From Aliiroseovarius sp. Z3 (GTDB lineage: Bacteria; Pseudomonadota; Alphaproteobacteria; Rhodobacterales; Rhodobacteraceae): DNA of 64,000 nucleotides. Made by a program: the position numbers and the translations under genes. The stretch is from contig NZ_JAFMZK010000008.1 of assembly GCF_029105185.1 (NCBI RefSeq), positions 1 through 64,000 of the forward strand. Reading direction: 5' to 3'. This document shows, one piece after another, positions 52,788 through 60,487 of this stretch (position 1 is its first letter; every line of letters starts with the position of its first letter). The notes under the pieces are model-generated. The model saw only the letters and a list, made by a program, of their open reading frames with translations. It ran no database searches and had not been told where the DNA came from.

Positions 52788-53204
52788 TCACTTCGAGGTC
52801 ACTGTGACCATCCCGATCATTTTCTGCGTTTCCCAGTGCGGACCGCATAGATATTCCTGATCGCCTTCGGTCAAAAAGGTGAATTCAACGCTTTCTTCGG
52901 GGAAAGCGCGGTCGCTTTCCGGTTCGTTCGGCAGAATCACACTGTGGCTGGTGCGCTTGTCGACATTGACCCAACGCACGGTGGTGCCGACAGGCACGAC
53001 CAGTTCGCCGGGGCAGAAATTATACTTGTACATCTTGACGATGGTGACGCCGTCGGCCTCAGACGAGGGGGCGCCAAAAATCTCGGCATACCGTTCTTCG
53101 GCTTCGGCACAGATCTCGTCGATCTTGTCGTCTGCCAGAACAGGGAAAGCCGTGCAAAGCACGGCGGCGGAGGACAGGGCAAGTGCATGAACAGAGCGTT
53201 TCAT
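52788..53204 (-). CDS. Periplasmic cupredoxin (type-1 copper protein)
   Basis: 138-aa exported protein. Signal peptide residues 1-24, then a single cupredoxin domain. The copper ligands fit His87 (TSHSVIL), Cys120 and His123 (YLCGPHWE) and Met129 or Met132. It could carry electrons in the periplasm, for example from the bc1 complex or the NirT-like protein to NirS, as pseudoazurin does. It differs from pseudoazurin by an N-terminal insert (EICAEAEERYAEIFGAPSSEA) with an extra Cys. It lies in the nirS gene string, downstream of the NirT/EBDH fusion. Confidence 0.8.
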   Translation of the reverse strand: MKRSVHALALSSAAVLCTAFPVLADDKIDEICAEAEERYAEIFGAPSSEADGVTIVKMYKYNFCPGELVVPVGTTVRWVNVDKRTSHSVILPNEPESDRAFPEESVEFTFLTEGDQEYLCGPHWETQKMIGMVTVTSK

Positions 53205-53234
53205 CAGCGTTCCTTTCCGAACCTCGGGGAAAGA

Positions 53235-53265
53235 GCGCTGCGGCTGGTTGAGGCAGCCGCAGCGC
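53235..53265 (-). terminator. Long hairpin between NirT-like gene and cupredoxin
   Basis: A perfect 12-bp stem (GCGCTGCGGCTG / CAGCCGCAGCGC) with a 7-nt loop, directly after the NirT-like stop on the minus strand, followed by TCTTTCCCC. The short T-run makes it a weak terminator or processing/attenuation site. Confidence 0.55.
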
Positions 53266-53271
53266 AGGTCT

Positions 53272-55098
53272 TTATTGTTTGACCACGTTAATCGTGGCTT
53301 CTGGGTTGTCCAGCGCAAGGCTGGTGTTCAGCGTCACATGGTGGAAACGGGCTGCGGCAAAGTCGTCGTGGATCGCAAAGCCGACCGTGTAGGTCTTGCC
53401 CGGCTCAAGCGCGACATCGCCTTCGCCACCTGCCAGCGGCCGCGAGAACGTCACCGTCCAGGTGCCATCCGCGCCCAGGCTGGCTTCGGCAGCCATTTCG
53501 CCTTCGTTCACCGTGCGGTTTTGCAGAAGATAGCCGTTTTCGGCTGTCCCATCTGCATAGACACGCAGCAGATCCATGAAGGTGCCGTCGGCCAGAAGCT
53601 GGTCGATCTCGGCCGGATCTTTGACTTTGTCCCAACCGCCCAACGGCTTGTCGCCACGGCCTTTCAGCTCGATATCCGTGCGGCTTTCGGCCAGATACTT
53701 GGTGATTGTCTTGTCCGCCTGAAGCTGCGTGGCGATGTCGCCGCTGGCGGCAATCGCGTCGGCACCCGGATCGAAGGGCATATAGGTGTTGTCGGCGTGG
53801 CAGGTTGCCCAGCAGCCCACTTGTTCACCCATTTCAATGCCCGTCCCGGTGATCATCATGCCAACCTTGATCTGGTTGTCGGGGTCCATCTTGCCGCCGT
53901 CCACGAAAGGAACGGGGTTGTGGCCGGCATCCATCCATTGCAGGCGGAAATAGACGTTTTCGTCGTCATATGCTGCTTTCAGGCTGGCTGCGATCGTGCC
54001 GCGTTTGCCGGGGATCGGGGTCGGTTCAAGCTCGTCGTTCTTGCCGCCACCGCCAGCAACGATCTTGTCGCCGATGGTCTCAAGCTCTTTCGCGTGACAG
54101 GTGGAACATTGGTCGCCGCCCTTGGTCAGCGGCCGCGCGCCACCGTGGTTGCGGCCGTTCTGCACCCATTCAAACGAGGCTTGGCCCGGATAGAACAGCG
54201 TCAGATCAGCCGATGCAATCGCGTCCCAATCCACATCTGCACCAACAGAGCCACCAGCGCTTGCGCCGTCCGATCCACCAGATGCAGTTTCGTCAGATGC
54301 AGTGCCTGCCATTTCAGCTTCGACCTTTGCGCGTTCATCTGCGCGGGCGGCTTCGACGGCTGCCGTCATGCGCGCCTTTTCGGCTTCTGCATCGGCTTTG
54401 CGGGCCGCGTCTTCTTCGGCTTCCCGGGCTTCGATGCGCGCCAAACTGTCCAGATAGGCTTGGGGGATTTCACGGATGAATTTCGGGTTTGGCGCTTCCA
54501 GCGCTTCCAGATATTCCTCGTCCGCGCGATCCCGCAGGTCCGAGTGGGCAATGCCTTTGTGGCAGTCGATACAGGTCTGCCCGGTTTTCATTGCGTTCAA
54601 GTGTTGCTGACGGGCGCGGGGCGCCTGAAATTCCGGCATCATTGAATCGAAGTGGTGGCAGTTGCGGCATTCGCGGCTGTCCGAACCTTTCATCCGCTCC
54701 CATTCGTTCATCGCCAGATGCAAGCGTTTGGCTTCGAATTTCTCTTCGGTGCTGATCGTACCGGTCAGCTTGCCCCAAAGCTCTTTCGACGCCTTGATCT
54801 TGCGGATCATCTTGTGCGTCCAGTCCTTGGGCACGTGGCAATCCGAACAGACAGCCCCCACGCCCGAGCGGTTCACATCGTGAATGGTGCCTTTGTATTC
54901 CTGATAGACGAAATCTTCCATCTCGTGACAAGAGATACAGAAATCCTTGGTGTTCGTGGCTTCCATGGCGGTGTTGAAACCACCCCAGAAGATGATGCCG
55001 GCGACAAAGACGCCCGCGATACCGGCAAGCGGCATTCCCCACAGGAAATACCGTCGCCAGATTGGCTTTTTCGGATCGCTACCGTTGGTCTGGGACAT
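53272..55098 (-). CDS. NirT/NapC-type tetrahaem quinol dehydrogenase fused to ethylbenzene-dehydrogenase-like haem domain
   Basis: 608-aa membrane-anchored multihaem protein. TM helix near residues 18-40. NapC/NirT domain with CISCH (54-58), CSDCH (84-88), CRNCH (144-148) and CIDCH (176-180). An alanine/glutamate-rich coiled-coil linker (about 218-265) follows, then a low-complexity G/S stretch. The C-terminal domain (about 290-608) has CSTCH (331-335), an unusual C-x3-C-H (CWATCH, 429-434), and the fold signature of ethylbenzene dehydrogenase gamma-like haem-binding proteins (AAYDDENVYFRLQW; TWTVTFSRPL). It should take electrons from quinol for NirS, perhaps through the cupredoxin. Confidence 0.82.
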   Translation of the reverse strand: MSQTNGSDPKKPIWRRYFLWGMPLAGIAGVFVAGIIFWGGFNTAMEATNTKDFCISCHEMEDFVYQEYKGTIHDVNRSGVGAVCSDCHVPKDWTHKMIRKIKASKELWGKLTGTISTEEKFEAKRLHLAMNEWERMKGSDSRECRNCHHFDSMMPEFQAPRARQQHLNAMKTGQTCIDCHKGIAHSDLRDRADEEYLEALEAPNPKFIREIPQAYLDSLARIEAREAEEDAARKADAEAEKARMTAAVEAARADERAKVEAEMAGTASDETASGGSDGASAGGSVGADVDWDAIASADLTLFYPGQASFEWVQNGRNHGGARPLTKGGDQCSTCHAKELETIGDKIVAGGGGKNDELEPTPIPGKRGTIAASLKAAYDDENVYFRLQWMDAGHNPVPFVDGGKMDPDNQIKVGMMITGTGIEMGEQVGCWATCHADNTYMPFDPGADAIAASGDIATQLQADKTITKYLAESRTDIELKGRGDKPLGGWDKVKDPAEIDQLLADGTFMDLLRVYADGTAENGYLLQNRTVNEGEMAAEASLGADGTWTVTFSRPLAGGEGDVALEPGKTYTVGFAIHDDFAAARFHHVTLNTSLALDNPEATINVVKQ

Positions 55099-55155
55099 GT
55101 CCAGGCTCCGTTCTGGCTTTGTGTTTGGTCCGTGGTCAGACCAGTCGTTAGAAAA

Positions 55156-55178
55156 GGGGCGGGCGCTGTGCCCGCCCC
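55156..55178 (-). terminator. Intrinsic terminator after nirS
   Basis: GGGGCGGGC-N5-GCCCGCCCC perfect 9-bp stem, followed on the minus strand by TTTTC. It lies between nirS and the NirT-like gene, so it should reduce read-through from nirS and leave nirS mRNA most abundant. Confidence 0.75.
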
Positions 55179-55202
55179 CTTGGGTTTCGTTTCAGATCAC
55201 CC

Positions 55203-56879
55203 TTAGGTGACGTGGTTCGAACGGTTGTAGACGTTGAACTTGCCGGTTGGGGCGTAGAGGCCGTCAATCCGGGCTTTCTCTTCCAGCGTGTCGGCGTCGA
55301 AGATCACGATCTGACCGTTGGGCTCTTTCGAATCCGACAGGTTCCACTTGGACACCCAAACTTCGGTGCCGTCCGCGTTGAATTCGAAGTGAACAGCGGC
55401 GCTGCCTTCGTCTTCAGTGATCTGGATCGTTTTCACGATCTCGCCGGTCTCTTTCGAGATGACTTGAACCGACTGCTGAATTTCAGGCTCGGGGTGTTTG
55501 GTCTGGTCCGCCCAAATGTACTTGGAATTCGGGTGGGTCCGTACAAACAGGCCAGCGCCATCGGTTTCAACTTCGTAGCAGGTTTTCCAGGCGTTATCCG
55601 GATGACCTTCGGGGTCGTTGCCCCAGACCGTCACAGTGCCGACGCCCAAGTGGGTGGTGCCTGCAACCGGGCCACAATTGGGATCTTCCCAGTTGGCGCC
55701 AGGGCCGGGGTGCGGCAGCGCGGCGGTGTCGATCATGGCTTCAAGTTTGTGGGTTTGCGTGTCCACAACAACCATTTTGTTCGACGCGTTTGCTGCGATC
55801 TGGAAGTAACGACCTGTCGGATCAAAGAACCCGTCATGCAGGAACTTGGCCGAGTTGATCTTGTCAATGCTCAGGTTGTCGAGGTCGGTGTAATCCACCT
55901 GCCACAGCTGCCCCAGCTCTTTCACGGCCACGATCCATGTCGGTTCGTTCGGCGTTGTGTAGATTGCGGCCACACGGGCTTCTTCCACATATTCGCCGTC
56001 GACGTTCACGCCGCGGGTCGACACGACTTTGACCGGCTCCATGGTTTGAGCGTCAACGATTGCGAAGTGCGGCGGCCAGTAACCACCACCGATGACGTAT
56101 TTACCGTCGCCGGAAACTGCAACGTCGCGTGCGTCATAGGCAATCTTGACTTCCGAAACCAGCATCTTGTCCGGCGTCTGCCAGAGGTCGATTTTGGTCA
56201 TTTTGCCGTCGCGGCCCATGGTGTACCAGAAGCGACCCGGGTTTTCCGGCTCTTCCAGTTTGTGGTGTTCGGAGGCTTTCAGAACGTGCACGGCATAGCC
56301 GGTCGGGATATGCGTCAGAACTTCTTTGGTGTCGCCGTCGATGACAGCCACTTTACCGACGTCACGCTCGATCACGACGAAGAAGTTTTCCCAGTTGCGG
56401 CCGTGCAGCGGCTCGGTCGGGTAGTCGGCTTCTTCGACATAGACCTTGCGGGTCTCTTTCATCTGGGCCAGCGACATTTCTGGCGGTTTCGGCGGATCCA
56501 TCATGATATAGGTCGCCATGTCTTTGATCTGTTCCTCGGTCATGATGTCCGAGAAGTTGTTCATACCGCCTTCGGTACCCCACATGATGATCTTTTCAAG
56601 ACGCTCCTGGCCGAGCTTCAGTGTGCCGCCTTCGGTCACTGTGCCGTCTGCTGCCGTGGTTTTCCAATGGGGTTCCAGGTTCTTACCTGTCGCACCCTTG
56701 CGAAGCACACCGTGACAACCGGCGCATTGTTCAAAATAAAGTTGCTTGGAAGCTTCGAATGCTTCATCGCTCAATGTCGGCTCTTGTGCAAAAGCCGGCA
56801 TTGCAACGCTGCCGAGCATCATGGCAAAGCCGATCCCTAGCGAACTGCGGATTTTCTTTTGGGTGGTTCCAAGTGACAT
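55203..56879 (-). CDS. nirS: NirS, cytochrome cd1 nitrite reductase
   Basis: 558-aa periplasmic enzyme reducing nitrite to NO. Signal peptide (about residues 1-31), c-type haem domain with CAGCH (52-56), and an eight-bladed d1 propeller. Active-site histidine regions are visible (GTTHLGVGTV and SAAVHFEFNADG). Start at 56879 is preferred over 56954, which lies upstream of the likely promoter. It is preceded by a Dnr-type box, followed by a terminator, and flanked by its electron donors. Confidence 0.97.
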   Translation of the reverse strand: MSLGTTQKKIRSSLGIGFAMMLGSVAMPAFAQEPTLSDEAFEASKQLYFEQCAGCHGVLRKGATGKNLEPHWKTTAADGTVTEGGTLKLGQERLEKIIMWGTEGGMNNFSDIMTEEQIKDMATYIMMDPPKPPEMSLAQMKETRKVYVEEADYPTEPLHGRNWENFFVVIERDVGKVAVIDGDTKEVLTHIPTGYAVHVLKASEHHKLEEPENPGRFWYTMGRDGKMTKIDLWQTPDKMLVSEVKIAYDARDVAVSGDGKYVIGGGYWPPHFAIVDAQTMEPVKVVSTRGVNVDGEYVEEARVAAIYTTPNEPTWIVAVKELGQLWQVDYTDLDNLSIDKINSAKFLHDGFFDPTGRYFQIAANASNKMVVVDTQTHKLEAMIDTAALPHPGPGANWEDPNCGPVAGTTHLGVGTVTVWGNDPEGHPDNAWKTCYEVETDGAGLFVRTHPNSKYIWADQTKHPEPEIQQSVQVISKETGEIVKTIQITEDEGSAAVHFEFNADGTEVWVSKWNLSDSKEPNGQIVIFDADTLEEKARIDGLYAPTGKFNVYNRSNHVT

Positions 56880-56940
56880 GATCACTCTCCGTTTGCTTGG
56901 TGAGGCAGGGAGAAGATGAAGGTTCTGGACGCTGGGCGTC

Positions 56941-56954
56941 TTGATAAATGTCAA
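56941..56954. promoter_or_regulatory. Dnr/NnrR/Fnr-type box upstream of nirS
   Basis: TTGATAAATGTCAA (TTGACATTTATCAA on the nirS strand), ending 61 bp before the nirS ATG. Strong match to the TTGAY-N4-RTCAA pattern. Confidence 0.8.
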
Positions 56955-57147
56955 CGATGCTCACGAAAATGAGAGCAGGGGCGTTAAGTATCAGAAAAAC
57001 AATCAGATAATAGAAAGGCTGGTGGAATTCCCGTGATCCGATCCCACCCGTCCAGCCAGTCAATCGACGTTGGGTTTCCGTCGGCTCATGTTCAGACGGG
57101 TGCGAGTCGTTTTTGTCTTGAAGCGACCACCCACATGCCCGTCCATC

Positions 57148-57167
57148 TGCACAGTGCACAGTGCACA
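57148..57167. repeat. Tandem palindromic repeat TGCACAG
   Basis: TGCACAGTGCACAGTGCACA: three GTGCAC-like units in tandem, each overlapping dyad GTGCAC. Candidate operator about 115 bp upstream of the polysaccharide polymerase gene. Confidence 0.45.
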
Positions 57168-57280
57168 TGGTCTTTGCTTTTCACGTCGCGGTGGCGTAAT
57201 CCCTGCACAACGTTATATTAGTTATTTATGTCAGCGTCCGATATTGAGGGCGCCGGTCAATTTTACGGGGCACCAAAACC

Positions 57281-58774
57281 GTGGCCACAGCCGACCAAAC
57301 AATATCGCAATCGTTCAGCGCCGCAAACCAGTCCAAACGGGTTTTGCCCCTTCCGGTGTTGATCTATCTGATCATGGTGGTCGTCCCGTTCCAGTTCTAT
57401 GCGGGTCCGGTGCTTCTGAACGGTGTCCGGGCCTTCCTGCTGGTGCTGATTGTTCCCATGACAATCAATTTGATGAGCGGGAAATACGGCCGGTTGGTTG
57501 TCGCTGATTTCGTTTTCTTTCTGCATATGGGGTGGGCAGCGGTCGCCCTGCAAGTCAACAACCCGGACCGAACGGTTCAGTTCATCGGATCGAACGCGGT
57601 CGAGTTTCTGGGCGGCTATATTTTGGCGCGCGCCTATGTGCGGTCGCCGCAGGTTCTGATGGCCGTCTGGAAAGTTCTGTTTGTCATCATCATCCTGACG
57701 CTGCCATTTGCGCTGTTCGAGGCCAAGACCGCGCGCCCCATCGCGATCGAGATGATCGCAAAGCTGCCGGGCCTGTTCAGCCTTGAAAACATCGTGATGG
57801 AATCGCGGATGGGGCTTGATCGGGCGCAGGTCGTCTTTGCCCACCCGATCCACTATGGCCTGTTCTGTTCGGTTGCCTTCGCGCTTTGCGTTGTCGGCAT
57901 GAAAGGCGAATGGGGTAATTTCCGCCGCTATCTGACCACCGGTCTGATCTGTGCGGGGGTCTTTCTGTCGCTGTCCAGCGGGGCATTGTTGCCGGTGGCG
58001 CTGCAAATCGGGCTGATCATCTGGGCGGCGATGTTCAACAAGCTCAAATCCCGCTGGATGTTGCTTCTGTCGCTGATTGTGCTGGCCTATATCACCATCG
58101 ACCTTCTGTCGAACCGCACGCCGATCCGGGTGTTTATGAGCTATGCGACGTTTTCGCCGCATAACGCCTATTGGCGCGGATTGATTTTTGAACACGGGAT
58201 TCAGAACGTCTGGGACAATCCGGTTTTCGGACTGGGTCTGAACGACTGGAAGCGGCCCGGCTGGATGCACGCCAGCACCGTCGACAATTTCTGGCTGTTG
58301 ATTGCCATGCAGTTCGGCATTCCCGGGTTCATCCTGCTGGTCATCGGGTATTCCGAGATCATCCTGCGCATCGCCTTTGCCAAGGTGGATGCGGACCCTC
58401 TGACATGGCGGTTGCGCCGGGCTTACATGTTTTCATTCATCGGCATGACGTTCACGCTGTCCACTGTGCATGTGTGGACCAATATCTATTCCTGGACCTT
58501 CTTCATGTTGGGCAGCGGGGTGTGGTTCATCTTCGCCAAACCCGAGGGACCATCTGACGTTACCGACGTGCAAGAGATATCGGACAAACGCAGGCCAGCG
58601 GTGACACGTATCCGCGGGGACGCACCGGTTCTGGCGCGGGACCATACGGTCGCCCCAAAGACCAAAGAGCCACCGAAAACGCGCCGGTCAGACGCGGACA
58701 CACAGTCGCCGCGCCGCGAACACCTGCCTTACACCCGCTTTCCGAATGGGCATGATCCCAAGAAAAGACGCTGA
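57281..58774 (+). CDS. O-antigen ligase/polymerase-family membrane protein
   Basis: 497-aa polytopic protein with 10-12 hydrophobic segments and the large periplasmic loop of the WaaL/Wzy family (TFSPHNAYWRGLIFEHGIQNVWDNPVFGLGLNDWKRPGWMHASTVDN...). The H-N-x-Y/W region is typical. A hydrophilic C-terminal tail of about 80 residues is rich in Arg, Pro and Thr. It starts with GTG. It should polymerise or ligate surface polysaccharide. The neighbours (deacetylase, FemAB-like proteins, GT2) suggest an exopolysaccharide or capsule rather than classic O-antigen. Confidence 0.82.
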   Translation: MATADQTISQSFSAANQSKRVLPLPVLIYLIMVVVPFQFYAGPVLLNGVRAFLLVLIVPMTINLMSGKYGRLVVADFVFFLHMGWAAVALQVNNPDRTVQFIGSNAVEFLGGYILARAYVRSPQVLMAVWKVLFVIIILTLPFALFEAKTARPIAIEMIAKLPGLFSLENIVMESRMGLDRAQVVFAHPIHYGLFCSVAFALCVVGMKGEWGNFRRYLTTGLICAGVFLSLSSGALLPVALQIGLIIWAAMFNKLKSRWMLLLSLIVLAYITIDLLSNRTPIRVFMSYATFSPHNAYWRGLIFEHGIQNVWDNPVFGLGLNDWKRPGWMHASTVDNFWLLIAMQFGIPGFILLVIGYSEIILRIAFAKVDADPLTWRLRRAYMFSFIGMTFTLSTVHVWTNIYSWTFFMLGSGVWFIFAKPEGPSDVTDVQEISDKRRPAVTRIRGDAPVLARDHTVAPKTKEPPKTRRSDADTQSPRREHLPYTRFPNGHDPKKRR

Positions 58775-58783
58775 TCCGACAAA

Positions 58784-59458
58784 TCAGGTCAGCCGTTTTC
58801 GCGTCATGCCGATAAACCGGCGCAGCTTGCGTTTGACCGACAGATGCCCTGCGATCAATGCGCGGAAGTCGGCATTAGTCATCTTGCCCTGCACCGACGC
58901 CCTTGGCCGCAGAAAGGCGTTCGGGTCCATCTTGCCGCAATCGCTGGAATAGGCGCAGGTATAGCCGACCTGACGCAATGCCTTCAGAACGGCGGCGTTA
59001 TAGGCGCCAAACGGGATACCCGCCGTGGTCACAGCCTGCCCACAGATTTCCTCTAGCGTGGCGCGCGAAGCTGTCAGTTCGTGATGCAGTTTGTCGGCGG
59101 GAAGGTTGGCCCAGTTCAGGTGGTCAACCCCGTGGGTGCCAATGGTCATACCCTGCTGTTGCAGCGTCTGAATATCCGGCGCATCTAGCGACCCAGCCTG
59201 TCCGATCCGTCCGGTCAGGACAAAGAAATCCGCAACCAATCCACGTGCGGAAAGTTCGGGCAACCCAATCTCAAGATCCGAGACATTGCTGTCGTCAAAG
59301 CTGATCCTGATCTGGTTGGGGTCGGGCAGGGCAACGATCATGTCCAGCACGTGGCGGAACTGGTCTTCGCTGATCCAATAGGGTGCTTCGTCCTGCTCAA
59401 GCGGGCGCTTGGGTGTGCCGATGCCGTGAAAAATGATGCCAACAGTCATATCAGCCAC
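58784..59458 (-). CDS. Polysaccharide deacetylase (NodB-fold)
   Basis: 224-aa carbohydrate esterase 4-type protein. NodB motif 1 is RISFDDSNVSD (catalytic/metal Asp pair), motif 2 is THGVDHLNWANL (two metal His), and motif 3 is GIPFGAYNAAVL. It probably removes acetyl groups from a polysaccharide. There is no signal peptide, so it may act on cytosolic or lipid-linked intermediates. The end of the preceding GNAT gene overlaps its start by 8 nt; ATG at 59449 is an alternative start. Confidence 0.85.
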   Translation of the reverse strand: MADMTVGIIFHGIGTPKRPLEQDEAPYWISEDQFRHVLDMIVALPDPNQIRISFDDSNVSDLEIGLPELSARGLVADFFVLTGRIGQAGSLDAPDIQTLQQQGMTIGTHGVDHLNWANLPADKLHHELTASRATLEEICGQAVTTAGIPFGAYNAAVLKALRQVGYTCAYSSDCGKMDPNAFLRPRASVQGKMTNADFRALIAGHLSVKRKLRRFIGMTRKRLT

Positions 59459-60479
59459 GTCCTTTCAGGCGGCCATAAGCGGCCTCGACCCCCAGCACCA
59501 GCGCGGACCACGGCTGTGATGGTCGGGCCTCATACGGGCCGGCGGCGTCGATGGGGGTGCCGTTCATCCGGTCCTTGAACCTTGCAACGGCGGGGTTTGC
59601 GTCGAAATCCACGCCACCCAGATCATACCAGTCCAGGCCCCGCGAGCGCGACAGATTGATCCCCTCCCATGTCAGGAAAAATCCGGCGCGCAAACGACGC
59701 CCCGCATCAGCTGTTGCGCCGAACAGATAGGTCGCCACCTTGCCGGATGTGCCGATCACGATCCCGGCCAGATCCTTGCCATCCTTGGTGGCGATCAGGA
59801 TGTCGTAACGCAGATCGTCGCCGGACAGGGCAAAATGAAACTCGGGCGTGATATCAGGTTGAAACCCCTTTTCCTTCTGGATGTCGTCAAACAGCCGCAG
59901 GAACCGCGCCTGCAGGTCAGGCGAATACCCGGCCTCCAGCGACAGATCGGATTTCCACGCATAGCGCAGATCGGTGCGCCATTTGCCCATCAGATCTTTC
60001 AGCATCGTGTCGTGATCCTTGTGCAGATCCATCGTAAAAGATTGATAAGACGGCACTTTGTCGGTTGGACGATAGCCGCAGGCGGCGGCCAGCGGGTCGA
60101 GCGTAGTCTTGTCGTGCAGGGCAACCCCCGGAAAGCGCAGGCGCAGCACGTGACCTTCGCTGTCGCAAAGCCGGTCGCGCAGCGCTGTCAGGATCGCTTG
60201 CAGCCGCGCGGCGTCCGGGTCGTCGCCGCTGACCGGCAGGACCAGCGGGCCAGAGGGGATCCACGCAATGCCGCGCCCAAGGCCGGGAATGGTTTTCAGC
60301 CGCACGCTGGTGGCGGCGATGACTTGCGATGCGTCTTCGACGACCAGGAATTTCAACTGGCCGCCGATGCGTCGGGCGGCTGCCTGCCCATAGGTCAGGC
60401 TTTGTTCAAAACTCAGGTCGCGAAACCGGGCCGCGATGCCGGGCCAGTCCTCTGCCGTGATATAGCGCGTGGTAACCAT
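59451..60479 (-). CDS. FemAB/GNAT-type acyltransferase (1)
   Basis: 342-aa protein of the FemAB-like, peptidoglycan-bridge/EPS-associated GNAT group. The central GNAT part has YQSFTMDLHKDHDTMLKDLMGKWRTDLRYAWKS, and the second half has FFLTWEGINLSRSRGLDWYDLGGVDFDAN...FKDRMNGT, diagnostic for this class. Such proteins occur in exopolysaccharide clusters and may attach amino acids or acyl groups to a lipid-linked substrate. Start at 60479 is the first ATG after the neighbouring stop. Confidence 0.8.
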   Translation of the reverse strand: MVTTRYITAEDWPGIAARFRDLSFEQSLTYGQAAARRIGGQLKFLVVEDASQVIAATSVRLKTIPGLGRGIAWIPSGPLVLPVSGDDPDAARLQAILTALRDRLCDSEGHVLRLRFPGVALHDKTTLDPLAAACGYRPTDKVPSYQSFTMDLHKDHDTMLKDLMGKWRTDLRYAWKSDLSLEAGYSPDLQARFLRLFDDIQKEKGFQPDITPEFHFALSGDDLRYDILIATKDGKDLAGIVIGTSGKVATYLFGATADAGRRLRAGFFLTWEGINLSRSRGLDWYDLGGVDFDANPAVARFKDRMNGTPIDAAGPYEARPSQPWSALVLGVEAAYGRLKGRG

Positions 60480-60487
60480 GTGACCCC

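Larger units (their letters stand above)
56880..57280. other. Divergent nirS / polysaccharide gene promoter region
   Basis: 401 bp without a supported gene. It holds the nirS box (56941-56954) and, closer to the polysaccharide gene, a TGCACAG tandem palindrome (57148-57167). The left half belongs functionally to the denitrification island, the right half to the polysaccharide cluster. Confidence 0.6.
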
